Part shown: positions 1-11,301 of the stretch, in pieces
How positions within the stretch are numbered: position 1 is the stretch's first letter
Layout of the letters: each line of letters starts with the position of its first letter
DNA from: Tubiluchus corallicola
Lineage: Eukaryota; Priapulida; Priapulimorpha; Priapulimorphida; Tubiluchidae
NCBI GenBank assembly: GCA_030141605.1
Contig: JAQGDQ010000618.1
Coordinates: 62,001-126,000, forward strand
Direction of reading: 5' to 3'
Length of the DNA: 64,000 nt
The notes under the pieces: model-generated
Told to the model about the DNA's origin: nothing
The model's database searches: none
What the model saw: only the letters and a program-made list of their open reading frames with translations
Translations under genes and position numbers: made by a program

Positions 1-107
1 TTTTCTTAACTTTTTACAAAATTATCTTTTTCCCTAACTCTTCCATGACTTTCCGTGATAGCCTATATTTTCAAGGATTTTCCCTGACCGTGGGAGCCCT
101 GTGTAAC
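1..107. mobile_element. Right end of a CAGGGTTCCCAC-type MITE (partial)
   Basis: The first ~107 bases match the end of two fuller copies in the window (48676-49130, same orientation; 12124-12538, opposite orientation). All share T-rich runs built on the words ttttccctgac and catgactttcc, and this copy ends in gtgggagccctg, the inverse of the CAGGGTTCCCAC-like terminus. The left part lies outside the window. It is probably a non-autonomous hAT-type element; no coding capacity is seen. Confidence 0.6.
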
Positions 108-459
108 CAACTACCATAATCGAAAAAATAAAAAAATCTTGTATCACTCCCTTCAGTGAACAAACACAATCACTGCCGTGATTTCAAGCAAACTGACTGT
201 AATACATCTTCGGCTTTTCACTTTGAAAGCTCTCAAAGTGATAAACTAGCTAAGAATGTACAAAATAACACCCAAAATGTTACTACTTTTGTTTTTGTGC
301 AAAGATTATATTACAATTCATGCAGTTTCATTGAAGACAAAAACAGTGTCATTATATATCACTCAGCACATCTACTGCAGACACAATAACCACTCAGTGA
401 GTTACTGTACTGACACACTAACTAGAATAACACATTACCATACACATAACACACACAAC

Positions 460-943
460 CAGGGATGAGAATGACAAATTGCAAAAAACTCTGAAACAGG
501 CCGGGGGTTTTGGGGCCGCAATGGGGTTGAAATTGCAATTTTGTGACCATAAAGAGCCTCTAAGTGGACTTAAAATATCAGTTACCTTGTTTTATGCATA
601 ATTTAAAATACCCAACTATCAAGGATACATGATACCTAATTGTCTCAAAAACGTCTAAGTACAAGGCCGCTCCTATGCAAAAGTATATAAAAACTGTCTG
701 CAATTGACTCAAATAACTCCACACAATTGATTCTATATTTTTATACATAGAGATATACACGTGGTTACACTGATGTACGTGATGTAAACAATGTGATGGC
801 CTGCCAACTAGCAGCCAGCTTATGGAATTATATACTGGGTCCGTAAAAATTTTCTCAACGAATTTACGCAATTTACAAAAATGACACTGCTGGTCTTCCA
901 AAAACTGGGAATTCCGCGTATCTGCAGAAAATTCTCATCCCTT
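460..943. mobile_element. MITE copy 1, CAGGGATGAGAAT family
   Basis: This segment is a near-identical copy of 5415-5900. It begins cagggatgagaat and ends attctcatccctt, so the ends form an inverted repeat of about 12 bases. The flanks share the word cacaac, slightly out of register for a clean 8-bp target duplication. A 107-codon minus-strand open frame at 578-901 lies wholly inside the element and is not regarded as a gene. The end sequence and length suggest a non-autonomous hAT element. Confidence 0.75.
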
Positions 944-984
944 CACAACAACATACACAAATATGTTACATGTCACAAGACTGT

Positions 985-1254
985 TCACAGAATGATATTT
1001 AAGTACTCTACAGCAGTTACAGGCAAAAAAATTGGGCAATAAAACATTAGAAAGAAATACAAGATTATTTCCTCTATCAGACGACTTTCCTTTGGACGTG
1101 ATAAACTAAGAAATCTTGAATGAGGAGAAATTCTTAGCTGACTGGTCACGGCATTATTAGAAACGGAACTGAGGCCGATTAGGGGTTTATTCACCGTACA
1201 GATTCCGGTAACAGACATCGGACACGAAGGATTTATGAATGTATCCAAACATGG
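985..1254 (-). CDS. Possible further exon of the RING/B-box gene
   Basis: After the B-box exon, which ends in phase 0, the next in-phase open segment on the minus strand follows an acceptor (gtcttag) at 1254. It encodes PCLDTFINPSCPMSVTGICT and continues open to a stop at 985. Its first half looks protein-like, but the last ~20 codons (FFLMFYCPIF and onward) look like intron translation, and I see no convincing donor. It may be a true exon with an unseen donor, or chance. Confidence 0.35.
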   Translation of the reverse strand, partial: PCLDTFINPSCPMSVTGICTVNKPLIGLSSVSNNAVTSQLRISPHSRFLSLSRPKESRLIEEIILYFFLMFYCPIFLPVTAVEYLNIIL

Positions 1255-1346
1255 CTAAGACACCCCCGGTTAGTCCAGTAGCTCACCTTAGAAACACAGC
1301 CTTGAAACTATGTGCTAGTCTTGCCACATCCATCCATATTAAAAAC

Positions 1347-1958
1347 AGGGATGCTACCGAAACTGAATTTACAAACCGAAAACGAAATCGAAAATTACGA
1401 AACGTAAGAAACCAATACCAAAACGAAACCGAACCGAAACATTTTTGCAAAACCAACTACTATTACAACTGAAAAAAGAAAATTCTAAAATATGTAAAAT
1501 ATTTTGTTTTGTTTGTCTGCTTTTATTTGCTGTGATTTATTATTTGTAGATATCATGTTGCCTACATTTCATAAATTATAAAATTAAACGCGATTTTGCC
1601 GGAGCAAACTCAAATGTGGTTCGACATCTCGACTGATTGGGCCTGGAGACCCTAAAACCTCACAGTTGTCAGCACTGAAGATATGCCACATTGCCGGTAA
1701 AAGCATTACACAAACTGTTATGTAAACAAAATTTTCGCTTTATTTGAAATAATTTAGCCAAGATTTTTCAGCAATTTTTGACATTTACGAGAAAGGAAAA
1801 GGTAAATTGGATAAATGCTAATAAAGCCCCAGAAAAGTGCTACGGAAAATTATCCTAAATTCCACTACGAAATTTAATAAATTTCGCCGAAACCGAAACT
1901 TAACCGAAAGTGCAATTATCGGCAAACTGAAATGAAAAATTCGTTTCGGTAACATTCC
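1347..1958. mobile_element. Probable MITE with GGATGCTACCGAAAC-like ends
   Basis: The left end reads agggatgctaccgaaact and the right end reads gtttcggtaacattcca, giving an imperfect inverted repeat around TACCGAAAC. The interior is AT-rich and rich in the word cgaaa. Related fragments in the opposite sense lie near 4360-4480 and 4960-5030. No clear target duplication was found, so the boundaries are approximate. Confidence 0.5.
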
Positions 1959-2017
1959 AGACCGAAAAGCCCGCTCACTGAACGATGGATTGCGGTTCGC
2001 AGAGTGCCGAAGTTTAT

Positions 2018-2110
2018 AATAAATAGACAGATAGATAGATATTTTATTTCTGAAAATCAAATTTCCAACACGAAAATTACAAACTCGACGCATACCCGAT
2101 GGTTTTATCA
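2018..2110 (-). mobile_element. Possible SINE/LINE 3' tail with (ATCT)n
   Basis: Read on the minus strand, the segment runs from a GC-richer stretch (acccgagctctacccgctga) into AAATAAAATATCTATCTATCTG. An AATAAA-like word followed by a short simple repeat is how many retroposon 3' ends look. It is too short to classify. Confidence 0.3.
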
Positions 2111-2422
2111 GCGGGTAGAGCTCGGGTAATGATTTCCAGATCATACTAACAATTTGACTCAACATAGCTACACGAGGTATATACACAGATATACAAATTT
2201 AGTTGTAAACTCTATGAAGCGAAAAAAAAACTATTTACTAAGCATTTGTACACATGTGATAAACAAATATTTTACCTATATGATAATCACAGTGATGCGG
2301 TTATATGTCCGCTAACAAAGCTATACAGTTTAATTCAAAAATCTATGCATATAGTCGAAAATGAAATTTCCAATCGACATTAATTCTCCGTCAAATCCAA
2401 TTCAAAAAAATCCATCACTCAC

Positions 2423-5400
2423 CTTATCAAAACACAAGGCACATAGTTTGCAATCGCATTTGAGGCAGATGCACGAAGCCTTCCTGGACCAGCATTCAGA
2501 ACACGGCTCTAAGATGTAGAAAAATCATTCTAAATTAGCGTTAGGAATTATCCATTTTCCTGTAATCCTAATTAATTATTATCAAACTGATACACTGTTG
2601 TTCATCGTTTATTGTTATAAGTTATTAGTTAACATTATAATCATTTGCCCAAACGAAGTTCTTGACAACGAGGTAATCAGATACATTACTGTTTATCACA
2701 ATAAGCCAATCGCGGATGTTATTTACGACAATGAGCCAATCAGAGACATTGTGACAGCGAGCAAAAAAAGAGACGTTATTTATCGACTCACTAAACAAAA
2801 AAGAGACTTAATTCACGTTAGTTCAAGAGAAGTTTATCACGTTATATTTAAATTGATATTTTCATCAGCTGGTAAACAGGAAACATTTTCTATAAAGTAA
2901 AACACTAGTTGATTTACAATGCATGGATGAACCACAATCCTTGCTGATCAAAACAGATCTCACTGGTTCCTAATCAGTCAGTTAATTAAAAACTCATAGT
3001 ACAAAAGAACAAATGTCAGATTTATCGTTTCATCATAATAGTGCCATCAAGACTATTTGTGTTTTTCTGAACGAATATTTTGACCAGTTACGGTATCGTC
3101 AGAACTGCAAAAGAAGGGAAATATAATTATAATTTCACAAAAGCAGGTGGCAATTTTACACGCATGTAATGCTGTATCAGAAAATTTCGTGCAGCTATAC
3201 GTTCTGTCAAGCTTGCCGTTGTTGCAGTACTCATCATGGCCACTCCCTTGCACACTTGTATATTGTATACGATCTGTCAAGCTTGCCCTTGTTGCAGTAC
3301 TCATCATGGCCACTCCCTTGCACACTTGTATATTGTATACGATGTGTCAAGCTTGCCCTTGTTGCAGTACTCATCATGGCCATCCCTTGCACACTTGTTT
3401 ATTGTATACATTCTGTCAAGCTTGCCCTTGTTGCAGTACTCATCATGGCCACCCCCTTGCACACTTGTTTATTGTATACATTCTGTCAAGCTTGCCCTTG
3501 TTGCAGTACTCATCATGGCCACCCCCTTGCATACTTGTTTATTGTATACATTCTGTCAAGCTTGCCCTTGTTGCAGTACTCATCATGGCCACTCCCTTGC
3601 ACAATTGTTCATTGTATTGAACTTACCAGTAAATTTTAGTTTCTAGTAAACCTGGTTTTTGAAATTTTCTCCAACAATCCAACGATGCCGCAACAGTGAA
3701 AAATATTCATTTAGGAAACGTAAAATGTGTTGAGTAGTGCTATTATGCTAATCGCGTAAGAAGAGTGCTATTGCTGGATTTATTATTTCAAAGGAATTAA
3801 GCAGGCACCCCTACTCACCCCTTTCTTTATCTTCCCCATTAGAAGATTTTTCTTTAGCAAGTTTACGCTTGCCAGCCGGTATAAATTTCACCTTGTCTGA
3901 ATGTCTGGAAAACAAAGACATGTTTTATGCTGTTGCTCTTGGAGAAGAAACATACCACAAATACCTCGCTTAATGACACTAATGCATTCAATAACAATGC
4001 GATGCTAAATGAAATGTTGTTAAACAAAGCCATATGTTGCACAGAAACATGTAATCACTTTATATTTATAAATTCAATTCTTTTTAATAGACACGTAAGT
4101 TAAATAATTGCACAAACTTACACATAGTACATGGCTCTGCAGCTATTTCTTATAACACAGTGAAATACTTTGCTAATTTTATACTCAAATCTCTATTCTA
4201 CTTTCAATATTTATACTTTTCTGCATAAATCTCACTCTCGTGAGTGCGCAGAGAGAGATTGTTGGCTTCACGCAAAAGCCGCAAAAAGGGGCACCATGTT
4301 TCAACACATATTCTACGGCCTGTTGTATGTTTAAACAATGGATATTAGGCAGGGGTGTCACTGCTAGTCATAAATTTTCCTTTCGGCTTGCCGATAATTG
4401 CACTTTTGGCTCAGTTTTGTTTTCATCGACGAATATCAAGTTTCGTAGCCGCAACTTTTGGTGATTTTTTGTAAAATTTTCCGGAGATTTTAGTCATATT
4501 TATCCAGCTTACTTATTTTTTCTCCTAGATGTTAAAAATCGTTAAAAATTTTTGGCTAAAATAATTCAAATAAAATGTACATATCGTTAACCACCTTTCG
4601 TAGCATACTTTTTATGGCAATACGGGATATCTTCACTGCCGACGAATGTGAAGTGTGAAGCTTTAAGCCCGGTTTAAAGTCTCCAGGCACAATTAACCGA
4701 AATATGAAAGTGTAATTTAAATAAAACTAAGTTTAATTTCATAATTTACGAAATATAGGCAACTGAATATTTACAAAATAAAAATGTCAATTTTTTGACA
4801 CATCATGATCTTTAACCATAAACATTGTTCTAATTTTTTGTTTATGATATTTTGCCTAGTCACCTCATCAAGCTCGTGCCAGAACGAATAAAAGCAAAAA
4901 AGCAAAAACAAAAGTATTTTATTTCAGATCCTTTTTCCACTTTTGATAGTAGTTGGTTTTTGGAAAAAACGATTTCAGTTCGGTTTCGTATTCTAATTTC
5001 AATTTCGGTAACATTCTTGGTTCTAATACGAAAACTGCATTCATACCAGATTGAGTGCTTTTGATTGTTACTCCTGCACGACACACACGTGAAGTCATCT
5101 AAATCAATCTCTGGACATCCATAGCAATTAAATCTATGGTTTTCCTTCATTTTTATGCTATCCGCTTACAGTGTAGTGGCGTTTCAGCAGGTTCAATGAG
5201 AAAGAAATGACAATAAATGGAGAATAAAGAGAAACTACTGACCTTGCTTAAAGCAACATCAGACAATCATTCTATTTTCTTTCATCGTTAAATGCAAAAA
5301 CGGGCGGCAAAATCTCGTCACGTGATTTTTACAATGCGTAAGTTTTTTTTAAACTAAGCAATACATACATGTTTGTAAAAGATACTTAGTTTATAGTAAC

Positions 5401-8124
5401 TTCGGTCACTAAAACAGGGATGAGAATGACAAATTGCAAAAAACTTTGAAACAGGCCGGGGGTTTGGGGGCCACGTAGGCAGCAACAAATTGTAATTTTG
5501 TGACCATAGAGAACCTCTAAGTGGACTTAAAATATCAATTACCTTGTTTCATGCATAATTTAAAATACCCAACTATCAAGGATACATGATACCTATAATT
5601 GTCTCAAAAACGATTAAGTACTGGCCGCTCTTATGCAAAGTATATAAAAACTGTGTGCAATTGACTCAAATAACTCTGCACAATTGATTCTATATTTTTA
5701 TACATAGAGATATACACGTGGTTACACTGATGTACGTGATGTAAACAAAGTGAAGGCCTGCCAACTAGCGGTCAGTTTGTGAAATAATGTACTGGGTCCT
5801 TAAAAATTTTCTAAACGAATTTACGCGATTTACAAAAATGGCACTACTGGTCTTCCAAAAACTCGGAATTACGCACATCCGCGGAAAATTCTCATTCCTG
5901 AATTAAAAAAGTGATATGTATGATGCATAATAAACTTCCACAGCTTTGAAAAAAGGTAAACTAAATTACTGAATAAATTTTGAACACTGCGATTAACGTA
6001 CATTATCCAACATGTTGATCTTGTAAACAAGTTTGTAAATTTTAGTACAAAATTCACGACATCGGCAAATAATTAGAAAATGCTAGAATTTACCTGTCAG
6101 CCCTACTAAACTGGGAATACTCCATTAATCCCAGAAGGTAAATGTCCGGAAGCAAGGAAGATGATATCATTTTCCCTCCGATCACCTGGGTAATTCCCTA
6201 TACAGGTAAAGCATATTATTAGTTATATACCTAAAGTAAATTTACTTGCACCACGATGAAGAATAAATAAATATGTGACAAATAAGTGTTACCACGTACC
6301 AGGTTTTTTGATAGTAGCACTTGGCAACCCTAATGCTAGATCTCACCAACGGCAAAAGCCATTCAACTCAATTGATAAAGTTATACAAATTACATACAAA
6401 GAAAACAAATCGATGCATATTAATACCAAAAATTCTACATAAATTGTGTAAATGCTCTCACCTGACAGGAGGGGCATTTCAGTTCCCCTGGTTTCTCCTT
6501 GCCGGACAGTTTGGTCAAACATCCTTCACAGAACGTGTGTCCGCAGTTCAGCAAGTACGGTAGTCGATGTGTCGGACGGTTATGATGATCTAGTAAACAA
6601 AAAGCGGTGCAAAGTAAAAAATTTCAGCAAACACAAACACAAAATTACTACAAAACTACCAAGTCATTGATACCCCTACGAGGGATCTTCCCCTTTGTAG
6701 CGAGGAGCTAACCGCCTCGTTTTCAGATGCCTAATTTTCATCACCTTTTAGCTCAACAAACAAATGGAATTGGAATAAGAAAAAGACATTTAAATCAATA
6801 TACAGAGACTAGCAAATCTCAGACAGACATTTTGATTAAAGCTGAAAAGTTGAGAATGTGTGAAATGAAAAAGATGATTAAACGCATACACTGACCAACA
6901 CTAAAATTTAATAAGCGAGGCAGAAAGCACTCGCCGGGATTCGAACTAGCATCGCTTACATGCGGAAATTTTAGTGTTCTTACTAAATGACTTGAGTTAT
7001 TCCGGCTTGAGATAACAATGTCTGTTTATTAACTGTCTTAAGAAGGCAAGAAATTTGCCTCAAAAATTTTTCTGGCCCGCACTCAGCCATTCATTAAGAC
7101 TTCGACCCTACACAGCCACATATCATGGCCCTACCTTAAAATTACAGTAGATCCAGAAAAAAATGCTGTCCACTCTTTGTATTGTGACCCGACATGGGAA
7201 AGACATATAATCATAAATTGCCATGACAGGGAAGTATTTCCTGTGAATTTCATGTCTCTAGCCTTAACGTTTGGAAAATACCACTCAAAGAAACCAAAAA
7301 GCCAAAGTAATAAATTCTAACAAAAATTGGACATAAATCAAGAAACTTCTGCCGTGAAGGAAAATATTAATAAACACACCAAATTAACCTAGCAAATTTA
7401 AATCATATATTCATAGCACATTGCTCAAACGGGATTCTTTGTACTCTTGACCACCAGTTTGTCGCGTGCACACTGGATGGCAAGTTGGTGGTCCACACAT
7501 GTACTATATCAATGAAAATGAAAAGCAAAGATACTTCTATGGAGACTTTTGGTTAGACTTTTGAAAAATTCTAAAATCTCCAGATTATATTCCAGGCATG
7601 GAAGAGAAGCCATAGTTTTAATTCACATAACATCTGTAAAAACTACCTACAGAAACTTAAAGAAAAGTGAGAAATTTATTATACTATGATGGAACTCCAA
7701 AAACAGATGTAACTGCTTGCAATTTTGTTAGACTTTTTTTTGGAGTCTGAAAATAAATCATCCCAGTCCCTCTAGCTCAGTGGGTCCCAACTTTTTTTGA
7801 CCCGTTTCCCCCTTTTGAAGGTTGCTGATTCTCGCCCCCCCCCTAGCCCACAAACAAAATGAAAAAACTGCACACATATTTTTTACTTTTATTTTTCCAC
7901 CCACTCGTTCCCCCCTGGAGGTGGGTCATCCCCCCGTTGAGAATCCCTGCTCTAGCTGTTTTTGGCTCCTGATTTCGGTTCGTTACGAGGTGGCAACCCT
8001 AGTCCTTGGCTTATCAGATCAGATCATCTCAGGCTTAGGTTATCTAGCAAGTCAGGCTGAAATACCCACCTTTCCTCGCAGGCACATAATTGTGATGACA
8101 AGAAGGGCAAGCTGGCAGCTGCAT
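2423..8124 (-). CDS. RING-finger/B-box-like zinc-binding protein, predicted E3 ubiquitin ligase (5' part of gene)
   Basis: Six minus-strand exons join in phase with GT-AG borders: 8070-8124 (start codon), 6462-6589, 6094-6185, 5072-5133, 3819-3896 and 2423-2508. Residues 6-60 form a complete C3HC4 RING: C6, C9, C34, H36, C39, C42, C57, C60, with the motif NCGHTFCEGC. It is split so that the first zinc pair (CPSC) lies in exon 1 and the rest in exon 2. The usual hydrophobic post-RING stretch follows (LLPDIYLLGLM), then a CYGCP...CVSC pair, a basic patch (AGKRKLAKEK), and a cysteine-dense B-box-like block (CSEC...CICLKCDC...CALC). By family such proteins are ubiquitin E3 ligases that bind an E2 through the RING. 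Exon 4 has a weak acceptor and is the least certain. No C-terminal domain is visible, so the TRIM or RNF subfamily cannot be named. The start could lie further upstream, because the frame stays open for a few codons. Confidence 0.75.
3185..3620. repeat. 70-bp minisatellite, about 6 copies
   Basis: The unit contains gtcaagcttgcccttgttgc followed by agtactcatcatggccac and cttgcacacttg, repeated every 70 bases (one copy is a base shorter). Open frames in all three forward frames, rich in CSTHHGH- and LLQYSSWP-like strings, are by-products of the repeat and not genes. It lies in an intron of the RING gene. Confidence 0.9.
5415..5900. mobile_element. MITE copy 2, CAGGGATGAGAAT family
   Basis: This is the second copy of the 460-943 element, in the same orientation. 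It starts cagggatgagaat and ends attctcattcctg. The flanks cactaaaa and aattaaaa agree at 6 of 8 positions, consistent with an aged 8-bp target duplication. It lies in the RING gene intron between 5134 and 6093. Confidence 0.8.
6895..7000 (-). mobile_element. tRNA-like SINE fragment or degenerate tRNA pseudogene
   Basis: On the minus strand a pol III B box (gttcgaatccc) is present, and the words gccgg and ccggc bracket a tRNA-sized segment. However, the T stem does not pair, so this is not a functional tRNA. A 13-base perfect inverted repeat (aacactaaaattt / aaattttagtgtt, near 6898 and 6965) sits across it. It is best read as a decayed tRNA-derived retroposon. Confidence 0.45.
7778..7949. 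mobile_element. Short hAT-type MITE with perfect 8-bp TSD
   Basis: The element starts cagtgggtcccaac and ends gttgagaatccctg, so its inverted ends are CAGTGGGTCCCAAC and CAGGGATTCTCAAC. It is flanked by perfect copies of ctctagct (7770-7777 and 7950-7957). The 172-bp interior is C/T-rich. Such ends and an 8-bp duplication are typical of non-autonomous hAT elements. It sits upstream of exon 2 of the RING gene. Confidence 0.85.
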
Positions 8125-8416
8125 TTTTAGCCACACAGTATATATTCTTCTTCTAAACAGTGCATGCACTGATTTACTGAAAGGCTAATAGCTTTACAAC
8201 ATTCAAAACAAACACCTAACTTTCTAAAACCCTAGCACTTAAGAGAAAGCACGATATATACAGCCGAGCCGATGACTTAGTGCAAAATAACTAATATTGA
8301 AATTATTTAAGCACGTTATAAGATTTTAATTCAGTCTGGTTTTAAAGGCCCAGTAGGCTTAATTGCCTACTGCGGCTGTCTAGATCAACATTGGCTCACG
8401 CAACAAGTTTTAATAA

Positions 8417-8473
8417 CTATTATTATTATTATTATTGTTATTATTATTACTATTATTATTATTATTATTATTA

Positions 8474-8565
<92 letters not shown>

Positions 8566-8598
8566 AGTAGTAGTAGTAGTTGTTGTTGTACTGGTATT
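8417..8598. repeat. (TTA)n microsatellite
   Basis: About 145 bases of nearly pure TTA/ATT are followed by short TAG and TTG runs. Poly-leucine and poly-asparagine open frames across it are artefacts. It lies about 300 bases upstream of the putative RING start codon. Confidence 0.97.
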
Positions 8599-8599
8599 A

Positions 8600-9180
8600 G
8601 TATTAGTATTGGTATTCACTTTGCATACTTTTTAAAGCCTGGATAATATCTAAAATAAAATAATATAAAAGTGGAACTTTAAAATGAGCAGCAAAACATT
8701 TATCATATTACATTATGATGCTCAAATATTAAAACATAACACAGGTTTTTATAAGTACATCTAAAATTTGATGAAGATGGTATAGGATATTCTAACTTCC
8801 AACAAAATTTTGTTCTGGTATCGACACCGAATTTTCAACTTTACTTATTGAGGAGTAGTGTACGTAGCAGGTGATTGTGCTCTATTAAGAAGGTGCTATG
8901 TCGGGAGGTGGACTAAATGACAACATGCAATAATTAAAATCAATCATTCAGTCAAAATTATTAAATGACACATGCAATTTCTCAACTTCTTGTTGGTGTT
9001 TATTATTATATTTTGTATGTGACTATATTTTGGCTGTTAACTATATGAAGTAGAAGCCTAGTATATGTATTCACATCTACAAGTTACTGTGTCTATCAGA
9101 TTTAGGTTAGAACTTCCTCATTAAAGCTTACTGTGAATGAGTTCAACCATCAAAGAACCAAAATGGAGCAGATTACTTAC
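8600..9180. other. Non-coding, no feature recognised
   Basis: This is AT-rich sequence between the microsatellite and the degenerate 55-bp repeats. I see no exon with convincing splice borders and no clear promoter motif. It is part of the divergent interval between the RING gene (minus) and the EEP gene (plus). Confidence 0.5.
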
Positions 9181-9194
9181 AAGCCTTAGGACAG

Positions 9195-9600
9195 ATTTCT
9201 CCTCAAAGCATTCCACTTTTCCTAGGAGAATGTGAATAGTGTTCCCTTCTTCTATTTCTCCTCGAAAGCAATGAACTTTCCTAGGAGAACGCAAAGAAGA
9301 TTCTTCAATTTCTCATCAAATGCAATGCACTTTTTCTAGGAGAATGCAGAAAAGTTGTAATTCCTTTTTATTCCTGCTCGAAGGCAATGCACTTCTCCTT
9401 AGAGCATGCGAAGAAGGTACCCTTCTTCCATTTTTCCTCAAAAGCAATGCTCTTCATAAAGGAGTATGTGAAGAAAGTTTCCTTCTTCCACTTCTCCTTG
9501 AAGGCTATGCTATTCGCCTAGGAGTATGCGAAGAGCATTCCATTTTTTCATTTTTCATCTACATTTTGCCTAAGAGAATACAATGAAAGTTCCCTTCTTC
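9195..9600. repeat. Degenerate ~55-60-bp tandem repeat
   Basis: Seven or so imperfect copies are built on cttctcctcgaaagcaatg, cttttcctaggagaatgc and gaagaaggttcccttctt. The 88-codon open frame at 9320-9586, rich in LLEGNA-like strings, is a product of the repeat. Confidence 0.75.
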
Positions 9601-10537
9601 TATCTTGCATGTGGTCATCATACATTTCCAGAAAGCATTTACACAAAGGATTAATGCCCTTCTTGCCAACGAATCTTTATCACTGTTTTTTTCCTGTTTA
9701 TTGATGAGCGTGATGTAAATTGGTTGGTTTTATTTATTATTTTGCTTTATGCATTCAGTGCTTTTCATTTTATCGTTAAATCAATTTACTGAAGAACCAA
9801 TGTCTTACAATGGCCACTCTTTTAAGTGTAGCAGCTATTACATTTTCTACCTCTCTCCAGGACGTGACGATCAGGCAATGAAAACGATAAGAAATAGTAA
9901 AAAACTCAGCTGATGATGGCGTGAATGTAAAGATCTAGCGTGAAATTTGAACACTAGAACATAACGTAGATGCCGTCGTTTTATTCTTGGCGTCGTTAGG
10001 AAAACGAGTTTATGTTCGCATGCATCCTGAGAGCACCTATTTTCTTTTTCTTTTTCACGCCGGGTTTTTGTTTGGAACATGGCTGGTTGATTTCGGTGAT
10101 TTTATTAAGGCTTTCTTCTTTTTTTGCGTATTTATTGTATTATGAATTGGCTTTGGCTGTTGAGAATTGTTACAGATATAATGATACGTTGGTAAAGCAA
10201 TTTTCTGGTTGAGAAATTGCATTAAAGTTTGAAGCGTGCATATGGCTGACTGCATATAATTTGAACATTATTACTATTACTAGCATACTTTGCCATGGAT
10301 AAGATTTTTCATTAATTCAGTGGCTCACTATGCACGACAGAAAATTTCGAATTTATTTTCGTATTGATAAACAAAGTCGAAGTTAATCGAAAGGTTTTAC
10401 CTCTAGTTAGGACTATAATTTGTGGAAAAATATTTGCTATCAAATACTTACCTTCAACCAAATTAGTTGTGCTAGTGCAGTGGCAGAGGGCGCACACTAG
10501 TGGTTGGCATAATCGATTACAAGTATTAATTACTTGC

Positions 10538-10972
10538 TAGTGGTGTAGCTATTTAACTTCGATGATTGGAACAAAGCTATTGTCTTTTTGACCGCATTTG
10601 CTAGTTAATTTGCGAGAACATTTTTAATTGGCGCCTTTCAACAAATTTTTTTAACTCATTAGTTTGTTTTGTCAAATCCTTTTTATTGCATGACCTTGAA
10701 AGAACTTTCTGAAGTCATTACTTTATTTGACTGAGCTGCCTTCCGTGTTTTTGAAATGAGCGTGCATTTGCGCAACTCATTTGTCAAGGTTGACTGATTG
10801 AACCAAAGATCAAATTGCCCCCTATCTAATTATCATAATATATTCTTGTCACAGACTGATACTGCCTGTTATGGCATAGACAAACATATAATTGCTTCAC
10901 ATGTCGCGGAGCCTTTTTAGTATGTGGCTATGTGCGTTCTGCCCCTAATTTTTTAACCTAGCTACGCCCCTA
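10538..10972. mobile_element. hAT-type MITE, TAGGGGCGTAGCTA family
   Basis: The element starts tagtggtgtagcta and ends tagctacgccccta, so the ends are inverted repeats agreeing at about 12 of 14 bases. The flanks ttacttgc (10530-10537) and ttactggc (10973-10980) match at 7 of 8 positions. The interior is homologous to 17591-18050. It lies about 330 bases upstream of the EEP gene start codon and so could overlap its promoter. Confidence 0.85.
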
Positions 10973-11169
10973 TTACTGGCTCGCAAGTGTCTGGTGTCAA
11001 TTATTTTGTTAAGTAATCGAATACTCAATAAATGCTTTTGTGTCTATAAGTTTATAATTAATGTAATAATAAGTACAAAAAAATGAAAAATGTTTTCGAA
11101 ATAATTTTTAATGTGGCAAAATTGGGGACGTAAATACTAAACTCTCCCAAACACAAAGCTCGCGAAGCT

Positions 11170-11301
11170 CCACCTTTAGATGGCGATCAATTTCAGACTT
11201 CATCGTATTCCAAGTGTGAATGTGATTGTTTGGAATATTTGGATAAAATTCTTTTTGAACTTTGTTATTTTAGGGATTGTTTCTCAAATTAAGTCGTCAA
11301 T
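11170..11301 (+). promoter_or_regulatory. Probable 5' leader/promoter-proximal region of the EEP gene
   Basis: The start codon at 11302 is preceded by a short leader. At 11175-11186 the word tagatggcgatc contains AGATGGCG, which resembles the core of YY1 sites found near many animal start sites. No TATA box is obvious. The transcription start is not visible from sequence alone. Confidence 0.3.

Noticed and set aside
578-901. 107-codon minus-strand open frame
   Set aside because: It lies wholly in a MITE whose second copy at 5415-5900 breaks the frame.
3147-3646. Three overlapping plus-strand open frames of 136-157 codons
   Set aside because: They lie entirely in the 70-bp tandem array; all three frames are open because the unit lacks stops.
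6895-7000. Functional tRNA gene
   Set aside because: A B box is present, but the T stem does not pair and no proper anticodon arm can be drawn.
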